Source: Rhodoferax lacus (lineage in GTDB: Bacteria; Pseudomonadota; Gammaproteobacteria; Burkholderiales; Burkholderiaceae_C). From it: DNA of 64,000 nucleotides. Positions 15,359-23,393 of the stretch are shown here, piece by piece. The translations under genes and the position numbers were made by a program. The notes beneath the pieces are model-generated. The model did no database searches. It had not been told where the DNA came from and worked only from the letters and a program-made list of their open reading frames with translations. The DNA lies in contig NZ_QFZK01000003.1 in the NCBI RefSeq assembly GCF_003415675.1, forward strand, positions 62,001-126,000, given 5' to 3'. Each line of letters starts with the position of its first letter. The stretch's first letter is position 1.

Positions 15359-17161
15359 TTAGTTGAGGCTGGCCACCGGTGCGGCTGTGTCCCAGCCCGC
15401 TTCCCGGTTCGGGCTGCCTTGCAGCAGGCGGGCGATCTGCGCCAGGCTGCTGATCTCCAGCACGTGCAGGTTCACCAGACGCACACGCACCTGGTAGTAG
15501 CGGTCAAATACGTCCAGTACATCCAGCAGCGACTGGTTGCCCGACAGCATGCGGTTGGAGACGGCCCGGGCTGCAGAGGCCGTGGACTGCAGCTCCAGGT
15601 AGCCCGAGGCAATGCGTTTGCGCGTGACGCCCAGCTGTGCGTACTGGCTGGTGAGGGTCTGCAGCACCTTGCGGCGCTGGTCATCGAGCTTGTATTTCAG
15701 CTCGTTGTAGCGCGCGGCCTTCTCGTCGTTAAAACGGCGGTCGCCATAGCCGCTGAACAGCGCCCAGTTCAGCGAGAGCATCAGGCGCTGGTCCTTCTGG
15801 CTGCCTGCAGCGCCACCGGCATGCACCGATTCATTGGCGGAATACTCCAGGTCCAGGCGCGGCAGGAAGCGCTTGCTGGCGGCATCGAGGTCCAACTGCG
15901 CCGCACGCACTTCGGCATCGGCCGCAGCAATGTCCGGGTTGGATTGCAGGGCCTGGGTGATGGCCGTATCCAGGCTAGCCGGGACCACCGACAGGCCCAC
16001 GTCTTCCGGCTCGGGCAGGCGCAAGGAGCCAGGCACCACATTGACCAAGCGCACAAACTCCACGCCGGCGGCGGCGTGGGCCGACTCCTGCTCCAGGCGG
16101 GCCGACTGCGCGTTCAGGCTGCGCGCACGCACCCGTTCCTTGTCGGAATTGCTGGACACGCCAGCGGCTGCGCGCTTGTCCACATACTTGAACAGCTCGT
16201 CGAGCTGCACCTGGTAGTCCTGCGCCATGTCCGACAGGATGCGGCTGGACGAGAGGGACAGATAGGCATTTACCGTGGACAGGTAGGCATCACCCACACT
16301 GGCTGACTGGCTGGCCATGCGCGAGCGCTCGATTACCTGGCGGCGCTTCCAGTCCCCGAAGCTGGGGCCGTCATAGAGCGGCTGCTTGAGGGTCAGCGAA
16401 CTGTCCGAGCGGTTGTGGTCACTGACGGGCACCACCTTGCCGGTGGCCGGATCGGTGAGCACGCCGGGTTCCGACCTTTCCTGGCCCGATTTCAGGTTCA
16501 GCACCAGGCTGGGCAGCAAGAAGGCTTTGGCCTGGCCGGTCTGGGCCACGGCCTGGTCAAGCTTGGCACCAGCGGCCAGCACGTCGCGGTTGAAACCCAG
16601 CGAGGCCTTGACGGCCTGTGCCAGATCAATGGCATCGGTCATGGTGGCAGGCTCGGCGCCCACGCCTTCCATGCTGGACAGGCCGGTGACATAGGTCGCG
16701 TGCGATCGGGTGAAGACCTGCACTTCAAAGGCGCCGGCAATGCCGATCAGGCTGCGCTCGCTTGGAACAGTGAAGCGTCTGGCTTCGTCGTTGTTGTTTT
16801 TGCCCGTATCCATGGCAGCGGTTTCTGCTGCCTGGTCTGCGGCGGTGGCCGCCATGGCTGCGGCATCGGCCTCGGCGCTGATGGGCGCCACGCGGCGGGT
16901 GTTGCCCATGACGGCGTTTACGGCGTCCACCGCGGCCGAAGCTGCCGCAGCGGCTGCGGCGGCGGCCGTGGCTGCGGCTCCCGCGGCTTGCGAAGCAGCA
17001 GCAGCGGCTGCCGCAGCGGCTGTCAGTGTCTTGTTGGGCCGTGACAGCAGGGGTTCGGAGGCGGTGCCAGGCGGTGGTTCGGCTGTAAACGCGGTCGAGG
17101 AACCCAGCAGGATTCCTATTCCCAGGAGCCGATTCAGTCTCAAGCCTCTAGTCACCACCAT
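15359..17161 (-). CDS. TolC-family outer-membrane protein with Ala-rich N-terminal insertion
   Basis: 600 residues, longer than usual TolC (about 450-490). A signal peptide is visible (ends near AFTA, residue 27). Between about 45 and 120 there is an alanine-rich low-complexity stretch (runs of 9-10 Ala separated by SQAAG and SAAVDAV). The outer membrane efflux domain runs from about 190 to 585 (AVKASLGFNRDVLAAG, FLLPSLVLNLKSGQE, LKQPLYDG, ADAEVRAAQLDLDAASKRFLP-like). It should be the outer-membrane channel of the type I system and is the first gene of the operon. The next gene starts 21 bp downstream. Confidence 0.9.
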   Translation of the reverse strand: MVVTRGLRLNRLLGIGILLGSSTAFTAEPPPGTASEPLLSRPNKTLTAAAAAAAAASQAAGAAATAAAAAAAAASAAVDAVNAVMGNTRRVAPISAEADAAAMAATAADQAAETAAMDTGKNNNDEARRFTVPSERSLIGIAGAFEVQVFTRSHATYVTGLSSMEGVGAEPATMTDAIDLAQAVKASLGFNRDVLAAGAKLDQAVAQTGQAKAFLLPSLVLNLKSGQERSEPGVLTDPATGKVVPVSDHNRSDSSLTLKQPLYDGPSFGDWKRRQVIERSRMASQSASVGDAYLSTVNAYLSLSSSRILSDMAQDYQVQLDELFKYVDKRAAAGVSSNSDKERVRARSLNAQSARLEQESAHAAAGVEFVRLVNVVPGSLRLPEPEDVGLSVVPASLDTAITQALQSNPDIAAADAEVRAAQLDLDAASKRFLPRLDLEYSANESVHAGGAAGSQKDQRLMLSLNWALFSGYGDRRFNDEKAARYNELKYKLDDQRRKVLQTLTSQYAQLGVTRKRIASGYLELQSTASAARAVSNRMLSGNQSLLDVLDVFDRYYQVRVRLVNLHVLEISSLAQIARLLQGSPNREAGWDTAAPVASLN

Positions 17162-17419
17162 ATGGACGCGCCCTGAAATTTATGTGTTGGAGTAGCTAAT
17201 TACCCTAATAGAAAATAGTGTCACACAAAAATAAGACGGAAACTTTCATTTCTGCAACTTTTGTACGAATGGACATGCTTGACCCCGCAGCTCCGGCCTT
17301 GGCCCAAGAGGCTTCAATACAAAATGTGCGATTGGTTGCACATTTTGTATTGAACTGCAAAGATGGGTTTGTGAGGGTGAGTCCCTCCATATCAATCCTT
17401 CTTTCCAGGGAGTCAGGGC
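17162..17419. other. divergent intergenic region between secretion operon and chemoreceptor
   Basis: 258 bp, clearly more AT-rich than its surroundings around 17190-17270. On the minus strand TTGCAG and TATTTT with an 18-bp spacer around 17225-17260 could be a promoter for the secretion operon, but the match is only fair. The half closer to the chemoreceptor contains the perfect inverted repeat at 17313-17354. No protein gene is supported here. Confidence 0.5.
17313..17354. repeat. perfect 17-bp inverted repeat with 8-base loop
   Basis: The arms 17313-17329 (begins TTCAATACAAAATG) and 17338-17354 are exact reverse complements, separated by GATTGGTT. No T-run follows on either strand, so a Rho-independent terminator is unlikely. 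It could be an operator dyad or an mRNA leader hairpin, 65 bp upstream of the chemoreceptor start. Confidence 0.8.
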
Positions 17420-19174
17420 ATGAAACACCTCACCATTGCCACGCGCCTGCGGTTGCTGATCGCCATGCTGTGCATCTTGATGCTGGGCATCGGCATTCTG
17501 GGTGTCAGGAGCCTGGCTGAAGCCAACGCTGCCCTGAAGACCGTCTACCAGGACCGCACCGTGGCGCTGTCGCAATTGGCCGAAGTCATGCGCCACAACC
17601 AGCGCAACCAGATTGCCATGGTCAGTGCGGTGGCCGACCCCAGGCCGGAGTCGGTTGCCCGGTTCGTCGAAGAAATGCACACCAACACAGCGGGCATGAA
17701 GAACGACTGGGACGCCTACCAGGCCACTTACCTCACGCCGGAAGAAAAAGTGCTGTCGCAAAAGTACATGGCGCTGCGGGACCGCATGGAGTCGGCGGCA
17801 CTGCAGCCCATGGTGGCAGCCCTGCAGGCCAAAGACAGCAAGGAAGCCAGTCGCATCGCCATCGAGGTGGTGCCCGAGGTCTATTTGCCGCTGCGCGAGT
17901 CGGTCAATGCGCTGATTGAACTGCAAGTCTCCGAAGCCAAGAAGACCTATGACGCCGAGGACCAGAACTACCAGGCCACGGTGACCTGGACCTTCGGCAC
18001 GATTCTGGCTGCGCTGTTGCTGTCATCGCTTTTCGGCTACCTCCTGATTCGCAGCATCACCGGCTCCTTGAACCAGGCGCAGTCCTTGGCCGATGCCATC
18101 GCCCAGGGCGACCTGACGCGTGACATTGCCGCCCAAGGGCAGGATGAAGTGGCCCGGCTCGTGCAGTCCATGGCGGCCATGCGCCAGTCGCTGGTGACTG
18201 TGGTCTCCCATGTGCGGCTGGGCTCCGAAGGGGTGGCCACCGCCAGCGCCGAGATTGCCCAGGGCAACCAGGACTTGTCTTCGCGCACCGAGAGCCAGGC
18301 CAGTGCCCTGGAGGAAACGGCGGCCTCGATGGAGGAATTGGGCTCCACGGTTTCGCACAATGCCGACAACGCGCGCCAGGCCAATCAGCTGGCGCAGAAC
18401 GCCTCCAGCGTGGCCATCAAGGGGGGTGAGGTGGTCAGCCAGGTGGTGGAGACCATGAAGGGCATCAACGACAGCTCGCGCAGGATTGGCGACATCATCA
18501 GCGTGATTGATGGCATTGCCTTCCAGACCAATATCCTGGCCTTGAATGCGGCGGTGGAGGCTGCCCGTGCAGGCGAGCAGGGCCGTGGCTTTGCGGTGGT
18601 GGCCTCCGAGGTGCGGGCGCTGGCCGGGCGCAGCGCCGAAGCGGCCAAGGAGATCAAGCTGCTGATCGGCTCCAGTGTGGAGCGGGTGGCGCATGGAACA
18701 CTGCTGGTGGACCAGGCCGGAGCCACCATGCAGGAGGTGGTGGGAGCCATTCGCCGCGTGACCGATATCGTCGGCGAGATCAGTGCCGCAGGCAGCGAGC
18801 AGGCGGCCGGTGTGAACCAGGTGGGCGAGGCGGTCAACCAGATGGACCAGGTGACGCAGCAAAACGCGGCCCTGGTGGAGCAAATGGCAGCGGCGGCCAC
18901 CAGCCTCAAGACCCAAGCGGGCGATCTGGTGCAGGTGGTGGCCCAGTTCAAGCTGGGAAGCGAGTCCGCGGTCGCCCCGGCCGCCCCGTTGCGCAGAGCG
19001 GCGGTCCCGCGCCATGTGCCGCAGGTGCTTGCCAAGCCAACCGCACCGAAGCGCCTGGCCGGCATGGCGCCCCGGCCTGCCCAGACCAAGCCGGCCAGGC
19101 CCTCGCCCAAAGCCATCGCTGCGGCTGCCAGCACCGTGCCACCCGGCAAGGATGACGACTGGGAGACCTTCTAG
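17420..19174 (+). CDS. methyl-accepting chemotaxis protein
   Basis: 584 residues. TM1 about 10-30, a periplasmic four-helix-bundle sensor about 35-185, TM2 about 190-210, HAMP (LIRSITGSLNQAQSLADAI onwards) to about 265, then the long signalling coiled coil whose tip carries the conserved AFQTNILALNAAVEAARAGE. After the signalling domain comes a Pro/Ala/Lys-rich linker and a terminal DWETF, close to the NWETF pentapeptide by which major receptors bind CheR and CheB. It is transcribed away from the secretion operon. The ligand is unknown. The start is supported by CAGGGAGTCAGGGC just upstream. Confidence 0.93.
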   Translation: MKHLTIATRLRLLIAMLCILMLGIGILGVRSLAEANAALKTVYQDRTVALSQLAEVMRHNQRNQIAMVSAVADPRPESVARFVEEMHTNTAGMKNDWDAYQATYLTPEEKVLSQKYMALRDRMESAALQPMVAALQAKDSKEASRIAIEVVPEVYLPLRESVNALIELQVSEAKKTYDAEDQNYQATVTWTFGTILAALLLSSLFGYLLIRSITGSLNQAQSLADAIAQGDLTRDIAAQGQDEVARLVQSMAAMRQSLVTVVSHVRLGSEGVATASAEIAQGNQDLSSRTESQASALEETAASMEELGSTVSHNADNARQANQLAQNASSVAIKGGEVVSQVVETMKGINDSSRRIGDIISVIDGIAFQTNILALNAAVEAARAGEQGRGFAVVASEVRALAGRSAEAAKEIKLLIGSSVERVAHGTLLVDQAGATMQEVVGAIRRVTDIVGEISAAGSEQAAGVNQVGEAVNQMDQVTQQNAALVEQMAAAATSLKTQAGDLVQVVAQFKLGSESAVAPAAPLRRAAVPRHVPQVLAKPTAPKRLAGMAPRPAQTKPARPSPKAIAAAASTVPPGKDDDWETF

Positions 19175-19231
19175 CCCCGGCGCGGCCCGGTTCCCATACC
19201 GCCTACAATTGCGCGGTGTTCTGAAAAAACA

Positions 19232-19325
19232 CATTCGCTAGGGGTGTTGGCTTCGCGCAGGCGCAGCCGACTGAGACAGTCCCTTTGAACCTGATTGAGG
19301 TAATCCTCGCGCAGGGAAGCAAATG
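19232..19325 (+). promoter_or_regulatory. TPP riboswitch (THI element) upstream of cytX
   Basis: The thiamin pyrophosphate aptamer is recognised from GGGGTG (19241), CTGAGAC (19271), CCCTTTGAACCTGA (19281-19294), then a short hairpin and GCAGGGAAGC (19311-19320). The closing helix P1 pairs CATTCGC (19232-19238) with GCAAATG (19319-19325) with one mismatch. It should turn the transporter gene off when TPP is plentiful, probably through the ribosome binding site at 19374-19378. Confidence 0.93.
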
Positions 19326-19385
19326 CACAAGCGGTGTTCGCCGTGGCGCATGCCTTCCTGCCAACCATTTGCTTGGAGCAAACGT

Positions 19386-20687
19386 ATGGCAATGTCACCC
19401 ACCGGCCCCCACACCGGTTCTTCCCCCTCAAAAACCAACCAGGCTCTGAGCAGCCTGCCCGCCAGCGAGCGCAGCTTTGCCTGGCGGGACCACGCCTCGC
19501 TCTGGTTCAGTCTGGGCGTGGGCCTGCTGGTCATGCAAATGGGCGCTTACCTGGTGCCCGCCGTGGGCACGCGCGATGCGGCCCTGGCCATTCTGCTGGG
19601 CACAGCCCTGGGCGCGGGTCTGCTGGCTTGGACCGCGAAGCTGGGGGCCGACAGCGGCCTGACCAGCGCCGGGCTGATGCACCGCACCTATGGCAGCTGG
19701 TTTGCCCGCCTGCCGGTCTTCCTGAACATTGCGCAGCTGATTGGCTGGACCACGTTTGAGCTGGTCATCATGCGCGACGGCACGGCCGCCATCGGCAAGC
19801 AGTCCCTGGGCTGGCAACTCGATGGCGCCGCCGGTGTGGCAGCCACCACCGTGCTGTGGGGTGCAGTGCTGGCGCTCATGCTCTCGGGCTCCATGACGCA
19901 TTTGGTGCGCAAGATCATTGGCCGCTACGGCCTGCCGCTGGTGATTGCCTCGCTGCTCTGGCTGAGCTGGCAGTTTGGCGCCAAGGTTCAGGCCAGCGGC
20001 TGGAACACCTTTGTGGAGCGCGCCGGTGACGGCAGCATGGGCCTGCTCTCGGCCATGGACCTGGTGATTGCCATGCCCGTGTCCTGGCTTCCGCTGGTGG
20101 CCGACTACGCGCGCCACGCCAAGAGCGGACGCAGTGCCTTCAGCGGTACCTGGGTGGGTTATGCCGTGGCCAATGTCTGGTGCTATGCGCTGGGTGTGAT
20201 GGTGGCCAGCGTCTCGGCGCCGGGCGCCGACCTGGTGGCCACGCTGCTGCTGGCGCAGGGCGGCCTGATTGCGCTGTCCCTGATTCTGGTGGACGAGATC
20301 GACAACGCCTATGGCGACGTGTATAGCGGCGCTGTCTCCAGCCACAGCCTGTTGCCGCAGTGGTCCATCCGCAGTTGGGGCCTGGGCCTGGCGCTGCTGT
20401 GCACGGGCCTGGCTTTGGTCTTGCCCATGCACGGGCTGGAGCCGTTTCTTCTGATCCTGAGCTCGGTGTTTGTGCCGCTGTATGGCGTGATTCTGGGGCG
20501 GCTGGGTTTTGCCGCCGCGCCCCGGGGCACACAGTCCGTCAAGGTGGACTATGCTGCCGCTGGCATCTGGCTGCTGGGCATTGCCCTGTTCCAGACGCTG
20601 ACGCATCTGGCGCCGCAGTGGGGTGCCACGCTGCCCACGCTGCTGCTGACCGGCGCGCTGGCCATCGCCACGCGCAGAGCCGCTTAA
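19386..20687 (+). CDS. cytX: NCS1-family transporter, putative hydroxymethylpyrimidine permease
   Basis: 433 residues with about 12 membrane helices of the nucleobase:cation symporter-1 family (SLWFSLGVGLLVMQMGAYLVP, then NIAQLIGWTTFELVIM, and MDLVIAMPVSWLPLVADYARH). TPP-riboswitch control and the neighbouring thiD, thiE and thiM point to uptake of the thiamin pyrimidine precursor HMP, as proposed for CytX. I chose ATG 19386 because GGAG lies 7 bases upstream; the earlier in-frame ATG at 19323 is inside the riboswitch P1 helix. The stop overlaps the converging thiD stop (shared TTAA). Confidence 0.88.
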   Translation: MAMSPTGPHTGSSPSKTNQALSSLPASERSFAWRDHASLWFSLGVGLLVMQMGAYLVPAVGTRDAALAILLGTALGAGLLAWTAKLGADSGLTSAGLMHRTYGSWFARLPVFLNIAQLIGWTTFELVIMRDGTAAIGKQSLGWQLDGAAGVAATTVLWGAVLALMLSGSMTHLVRKIIGRYGLPLVIASLLWLSWQFGAKVQASGWNTFVERAGDGSMGLLSAMDLVIAMPVSWLPLVADYARHAKSGRSAFSGTWVGYAVANVWCYALGVMVASVSAPGADLVATLLLAQGGLIALSLILVDEIDNAYGDVYSGAVSSHSLLPQWSIRSWGLGLALLCTGLALVLPMHGLEPFLLILSSVFVPLYGVILGRLGFAAAPRGTQSVKVDYAAAGIWLLGIALFQTLTHLAPQWGATLPTLLLTGALAIATRRAA

Positions 20688-21565
20688 GGCGCGGTCTGCA
20701 GCACCATAGCCACGGGCGCGTAGCCGTGGTTGAGCGGGCCGCTGCCGTGGCCGGTGCGCACCTGTGCACCGTGCAGCAGGGCGCCGCGGATGTAGCGGCG
20801 TGCGGATTGCACCGCCTGCACCAGATCCTGCCCCAGGGCCAGATGGGATGCGATGGCCGAAGACAGCGTGCAGCCCGTGCCATGCGTGTTGGGCGTGTGG
20901 ATGCGGGCATCGCGCATCCACAGGGTCTGGCCGCCGGCCACGGCCAACAGGTCGCTCACCACCTCGCCCTGCAGATGCCCGCCCTTGAGCAGCACGGCCC
21001 GCGCGCCCATGGCCAGCAGGGTGGTGGCGGCTTCCTGCATATCGCCCTCTGACTGCAGGGGGCGCTTGACCAGCAGGGCGGCTTCGTCCAGGTTGGGTGT
21101 GATCAGCGCAACCTGTGGAAACAGTTCCTGCACCAGCACTGCGATGGCGCTGTCGTCAATCAGCACGGCGCCACTGGTGGCCACCATCACCGGGTCAAAC
21201 ACCACGTTGTGCATGGCGTGGCGCGCAATCGCCTGGGCCACCGTGCGCACAATGTCGGGCGAGTGCAGCATGCCGATCTTCACGGCGTCCACGCCTATGT
21301 CTTCCAGTACGGCGTCGATCTGGTCGGCCAGCATCTGCGGCGGCACGGCGTGGATGGCGCGCACGCCCTGGGTGTTTTGCGCGGTGAGCGCGGTGATGGC
21401 CGTCATGCCAAAGCAGCCCAGGGCGCTGATGGTCTTCAGGTCGGCCTGGATACCGGCACCGCCGCCGCTGTCCGAGCCAGCGATGGAGAGCACGCGCGGG
21501 AAATGAAAGGAAACCTGGTGGATGGGCATTTGGACGGGTGTTTGGAGTGGCAAGTCAGCGGGCAT
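20684..21565 (-). CDS. thiD: hydroxymethylpyrimidine/phosphomethylpyrimidine kinase
   Basis: 293 residues. ThiD phosphorylates HMP and HMP-P to give HMP-PP for thiamin synthesis. Visible family motifs: [20 protein letters not shown] at the N-terminus, [48 protein letters not shown] and the anion-hole motif [14 protein letters not shown]. The N-terminus has about 22 extra residues before the first strand; a later start (MPIHQVSF) is possible. It overlaps the end of thiE by 11 bases and is the last gene of thiM-thiE-thiD. Confidence 0.95.
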   Translation of the reverse strand: MPADLPLQTPVQMPIHQVSFHFPRVLSIAGSDSGGGAGIQADLKTISALGCFGMTAITALTAQNTQGVRAIHAVPPQMLADQIDAVLEDIGVDAVKIGMLHSPDIVRTVAQAIARHAMHNVVFDPVMVATSGAVLIDDSAIAVLVQELFPQVALITPNLDEAALLVKRPLQSEGDMQEAATTLLAMGARAVLLKGGHLQGEVVSDLLAVAGGQTLWMRDARIHTPNTHGTGCTLSSAIASHLALGQDLVQAVQSARRYIRGALLHGAQVRTGHGSGPLNHGYAPVAMVLQTAP

Positions 21566-22229
21566 CTATCAATCTCTTGAGTTCCTGGGCGCTGGCGCGT
21601 GGGTCGGCTGCCGAGCAAACGGCGCTGACCACGGCCAGGCTGTCGGCACCTGCGGCCAGCACCTCTGCCGCGTTGCCCGCGTGGATGCCGCCTATGGCCA
21701 CCAGCGGCAACGCGGTGGCGGCGCGCACTTCTTTCAAACCGTCCAGGCCCCAGGGCGTGGCGGTATCGGTCTTGGTGGGCGTGGCGTACACCGGGCTCAC
21801 ACCCAGGTAATCCAGCGGCAGGGCCACGCTGTGCGCCACCTGCTCCAGGGTTTCCACCGACCAGCCGATAAACACCTCGGGCGGCAGCAGCGCGCGCGCC
21901 CGTTGCACCGGCAAATCGCTTTGCCCCAGGTGCACGCCCTGCGCGCCGCAGGCCAGCGCAATGTCAATGCGGTCGTTGATGATGAGCGGCACATTCAGCG
22001 GGCGCAGCAAGTCCATCAGGGCCATGGCCTGGGCATGGAAGTCGCGGCTGCCCAGATGCTTTTCGCGCAGCTGCACGCAGGTCACGCCGCCGTGCACGGC
22101 AGCCAGCACCACATCGGCCAGCGTGCGGCCCAGCAGGCTGGCCTGGTCGGTCACCAGGTACAGGCGCAGCGCTTGCTGCAGCCGTGTGCGGCTCCAGGGC
22201 GTGGCTGTTGGAAGCACCGGGTCTACCAA
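21555..22229 (-). CDS. thiE: thiamine phosphate synthase
   Basis: 224 residues, TIM-barrel. ThiE joins HMP-PP and thiazole phosphate to thiamin phosphate. Motifs: [61 protein letters not shown] and [21 protein letters not shown]. Its start overlaps the end of thiM by 7 bases, indicating one mRNA under the riboswitch at 23095-23180. Confidence 0.95.
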   Translation of the reverse strand: MVDPVLPTATPWSRTRLQQALRLYLVTDQASLLGRTLADVVLAAVHGGVTCVQLREKHLGSRDFHAQAMALMDLLRPLNVPLIINDRIDIALACGAQGVHLGQSDLPVQRARALLPPEVFIGWSVETLEQVAHSVALPLDYLGVSPVYATPTKTDTATPWGLDGLKEVRAATALPLVAIGGIHAGNAAEVLAAGADSLAVVSAVCSAADPRASAQELKRLIDAR

Positions 22230-23050
22230 GGTTTGAATTCCATTTTCAGGCGCTGCTCAAAGGTAGTCTGGTCCAGCAGTTGCAGCTCGTCGAGCATGGC
22301 CACCTGCATGCTGCCCACACCCTGGCGGCGCACCACGGCCTTCTCGGCCGCCACCTCGCCCACCACACCCATCAGCGCCATGGCCGACACCGTGGCGCGC
22401 CAGGCATCGGGCTGCACCGCGCAAAAGGCGCCAATCAGGGCCGTGGCCGAGCAGCCCACGCCGGTGATCTTGGTCATCCAGGGGTGGCCGTTGGCAAGCA
22501 GGGCCCAGCGCCCGCCATCCACAATGTGGTCGGTGGCACCGCTCACGCAGACCGTGCCGCCGGTGCGCTCAACCAGGGCGCGCGCCGACGACAGGGCGTC
22601 ATTGGCGGCAGCGCCGCTGTCCACACCCTTGGTCTGCACATTGGAGCCGGCCACGCTCATGATCTCGGAGCCGTTGCCGCGAATCACCGTGGGCGAGGCC
22701 GTGTCCAGCAGCAGGGCGATGCTGGCATTGCGGTAGGGCGTGGCGCCCGCGCCCACCGGGTCCAGCACCGTGGGGATGCCGCGCTGGCTGGCAGCGCCCA
22801 GGGCCAGGCGCATGCTCTCGATCCAGGCGGGCTCCAGCGTGCCGATGTTGAGCACCAGCGACTGCGCAATGGCCACCATGTCCAGTACCTCTTCGTGCGC
22901 ATGCGCCATCACGGGCGAGGCGCCTGCAGCCAGCAGCACATTGGCGTTGAGGTTCATCACCACAAAATTGGTGATGCTGTGAACCAGCGGTGCGCGCTCG
23001 CGCACAGCGGTGATGTCGTTCCAGATGTCGGAGGCTTTCAGCATGGTCAT
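22223..23050 (-). CDS. thiM: hydroxyethylthiazole kinase
   Basis: 275 residues of the ribokinase-like fold. ThiM phosphorylates salvaged hydroxyethylthiazole. Motifs: [31 protein letters not shown] at the N-terminus (seen in two blocks), [29 protein letters not shown] with the catalytic Cys replacing Asp as is usual for ThiM. It is the first gene after the minus-strand TPP riboswitch. With ThiD, ThiE and CytX it gives a full salvage route; de novo genes (thiC, thiG) are not in the window. Confidence 0.95.
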   Translation of the reverse strand: MTMLKASDIWNDITAVRERAPLVHSITNFVVMNLNANVLLAAGASPVMAHAHEEVLDMVAIAQSLVLNIGTLEPAWIESMRLALGAASQRGIPTVLDPVGAGATPYRNASIALLLDTASPTVIRGNGSEIMSVAGSNVQTKGVDSGAAANDALSSARALVERTGGTVCVSGATDHIVDGGRWALLANGHPWMTKITGVGCSATALIGAFCAVQPDAWRATVSAMALMGVVGEVAAEKAVVRRQGVGSMQVAMLDELQLLDQTTFEQRLKMEFKPW

Positions 23051-23094
23051 GGTCGTCCTGTGGTGTGGAGGAAATGGACCATGCGCGGTGCAGT

Positions 23095-23180
23095 GAAGCG
23101 AGCTTCCCTACGCTGGCACGACCCAGATCAGGTTCAAAGAGTATTTCTCAGCCGCCCCAGGCGGCACCTCTAGCAGGCAG
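23095..23180 (-). promoter_or_regulatory. TPP riboswitch upstream of thiM
   Basis: Read on the minus strand: GAGGTGCC (about 23170-23163), CTGAGAAATACTCTTTGAACC, CTGATCTGGGTCGTGCCAGC, then GTAGGGAAGC (about 23109-23100). This is the standard TPP aptamer. It controls the thiM-thiE-thiD operon; the start of thiM lies about 50 bases downstream. Confidence 0.93.
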
Positions 23181-23393
23181 GATTATCGGTCAAAGCAGAT
23201 GCGCTTCGGTCCGGCTGACTGGATGGGTGTATGCGCTATCCGCATTTGCAGGCCTTGTTTCCATCTTTGTTCTGTGTTGGACAAAGCGCCTCTGCAAAAA
23301 CGCGCCACTGTCCAACACTGCGCCCACTTCGTCACTGACCTGCAGCGACGGGACCTTCAACAACCTGTTCCCCTCTTCCAATCAGGAAAAGCC

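Noticed and set aside
17313..17354. Rho-independent terminator
   Set aside because: No T-run follows the hairpin on either strand and it lies upstream of both divergent genes.
19323..19385. Start of cytX at ATG 19323
   Set aside because: This ATG is inside the P1 helix of the TPP riboswitch and lacks a ribosome site; ATG 19386 has one.
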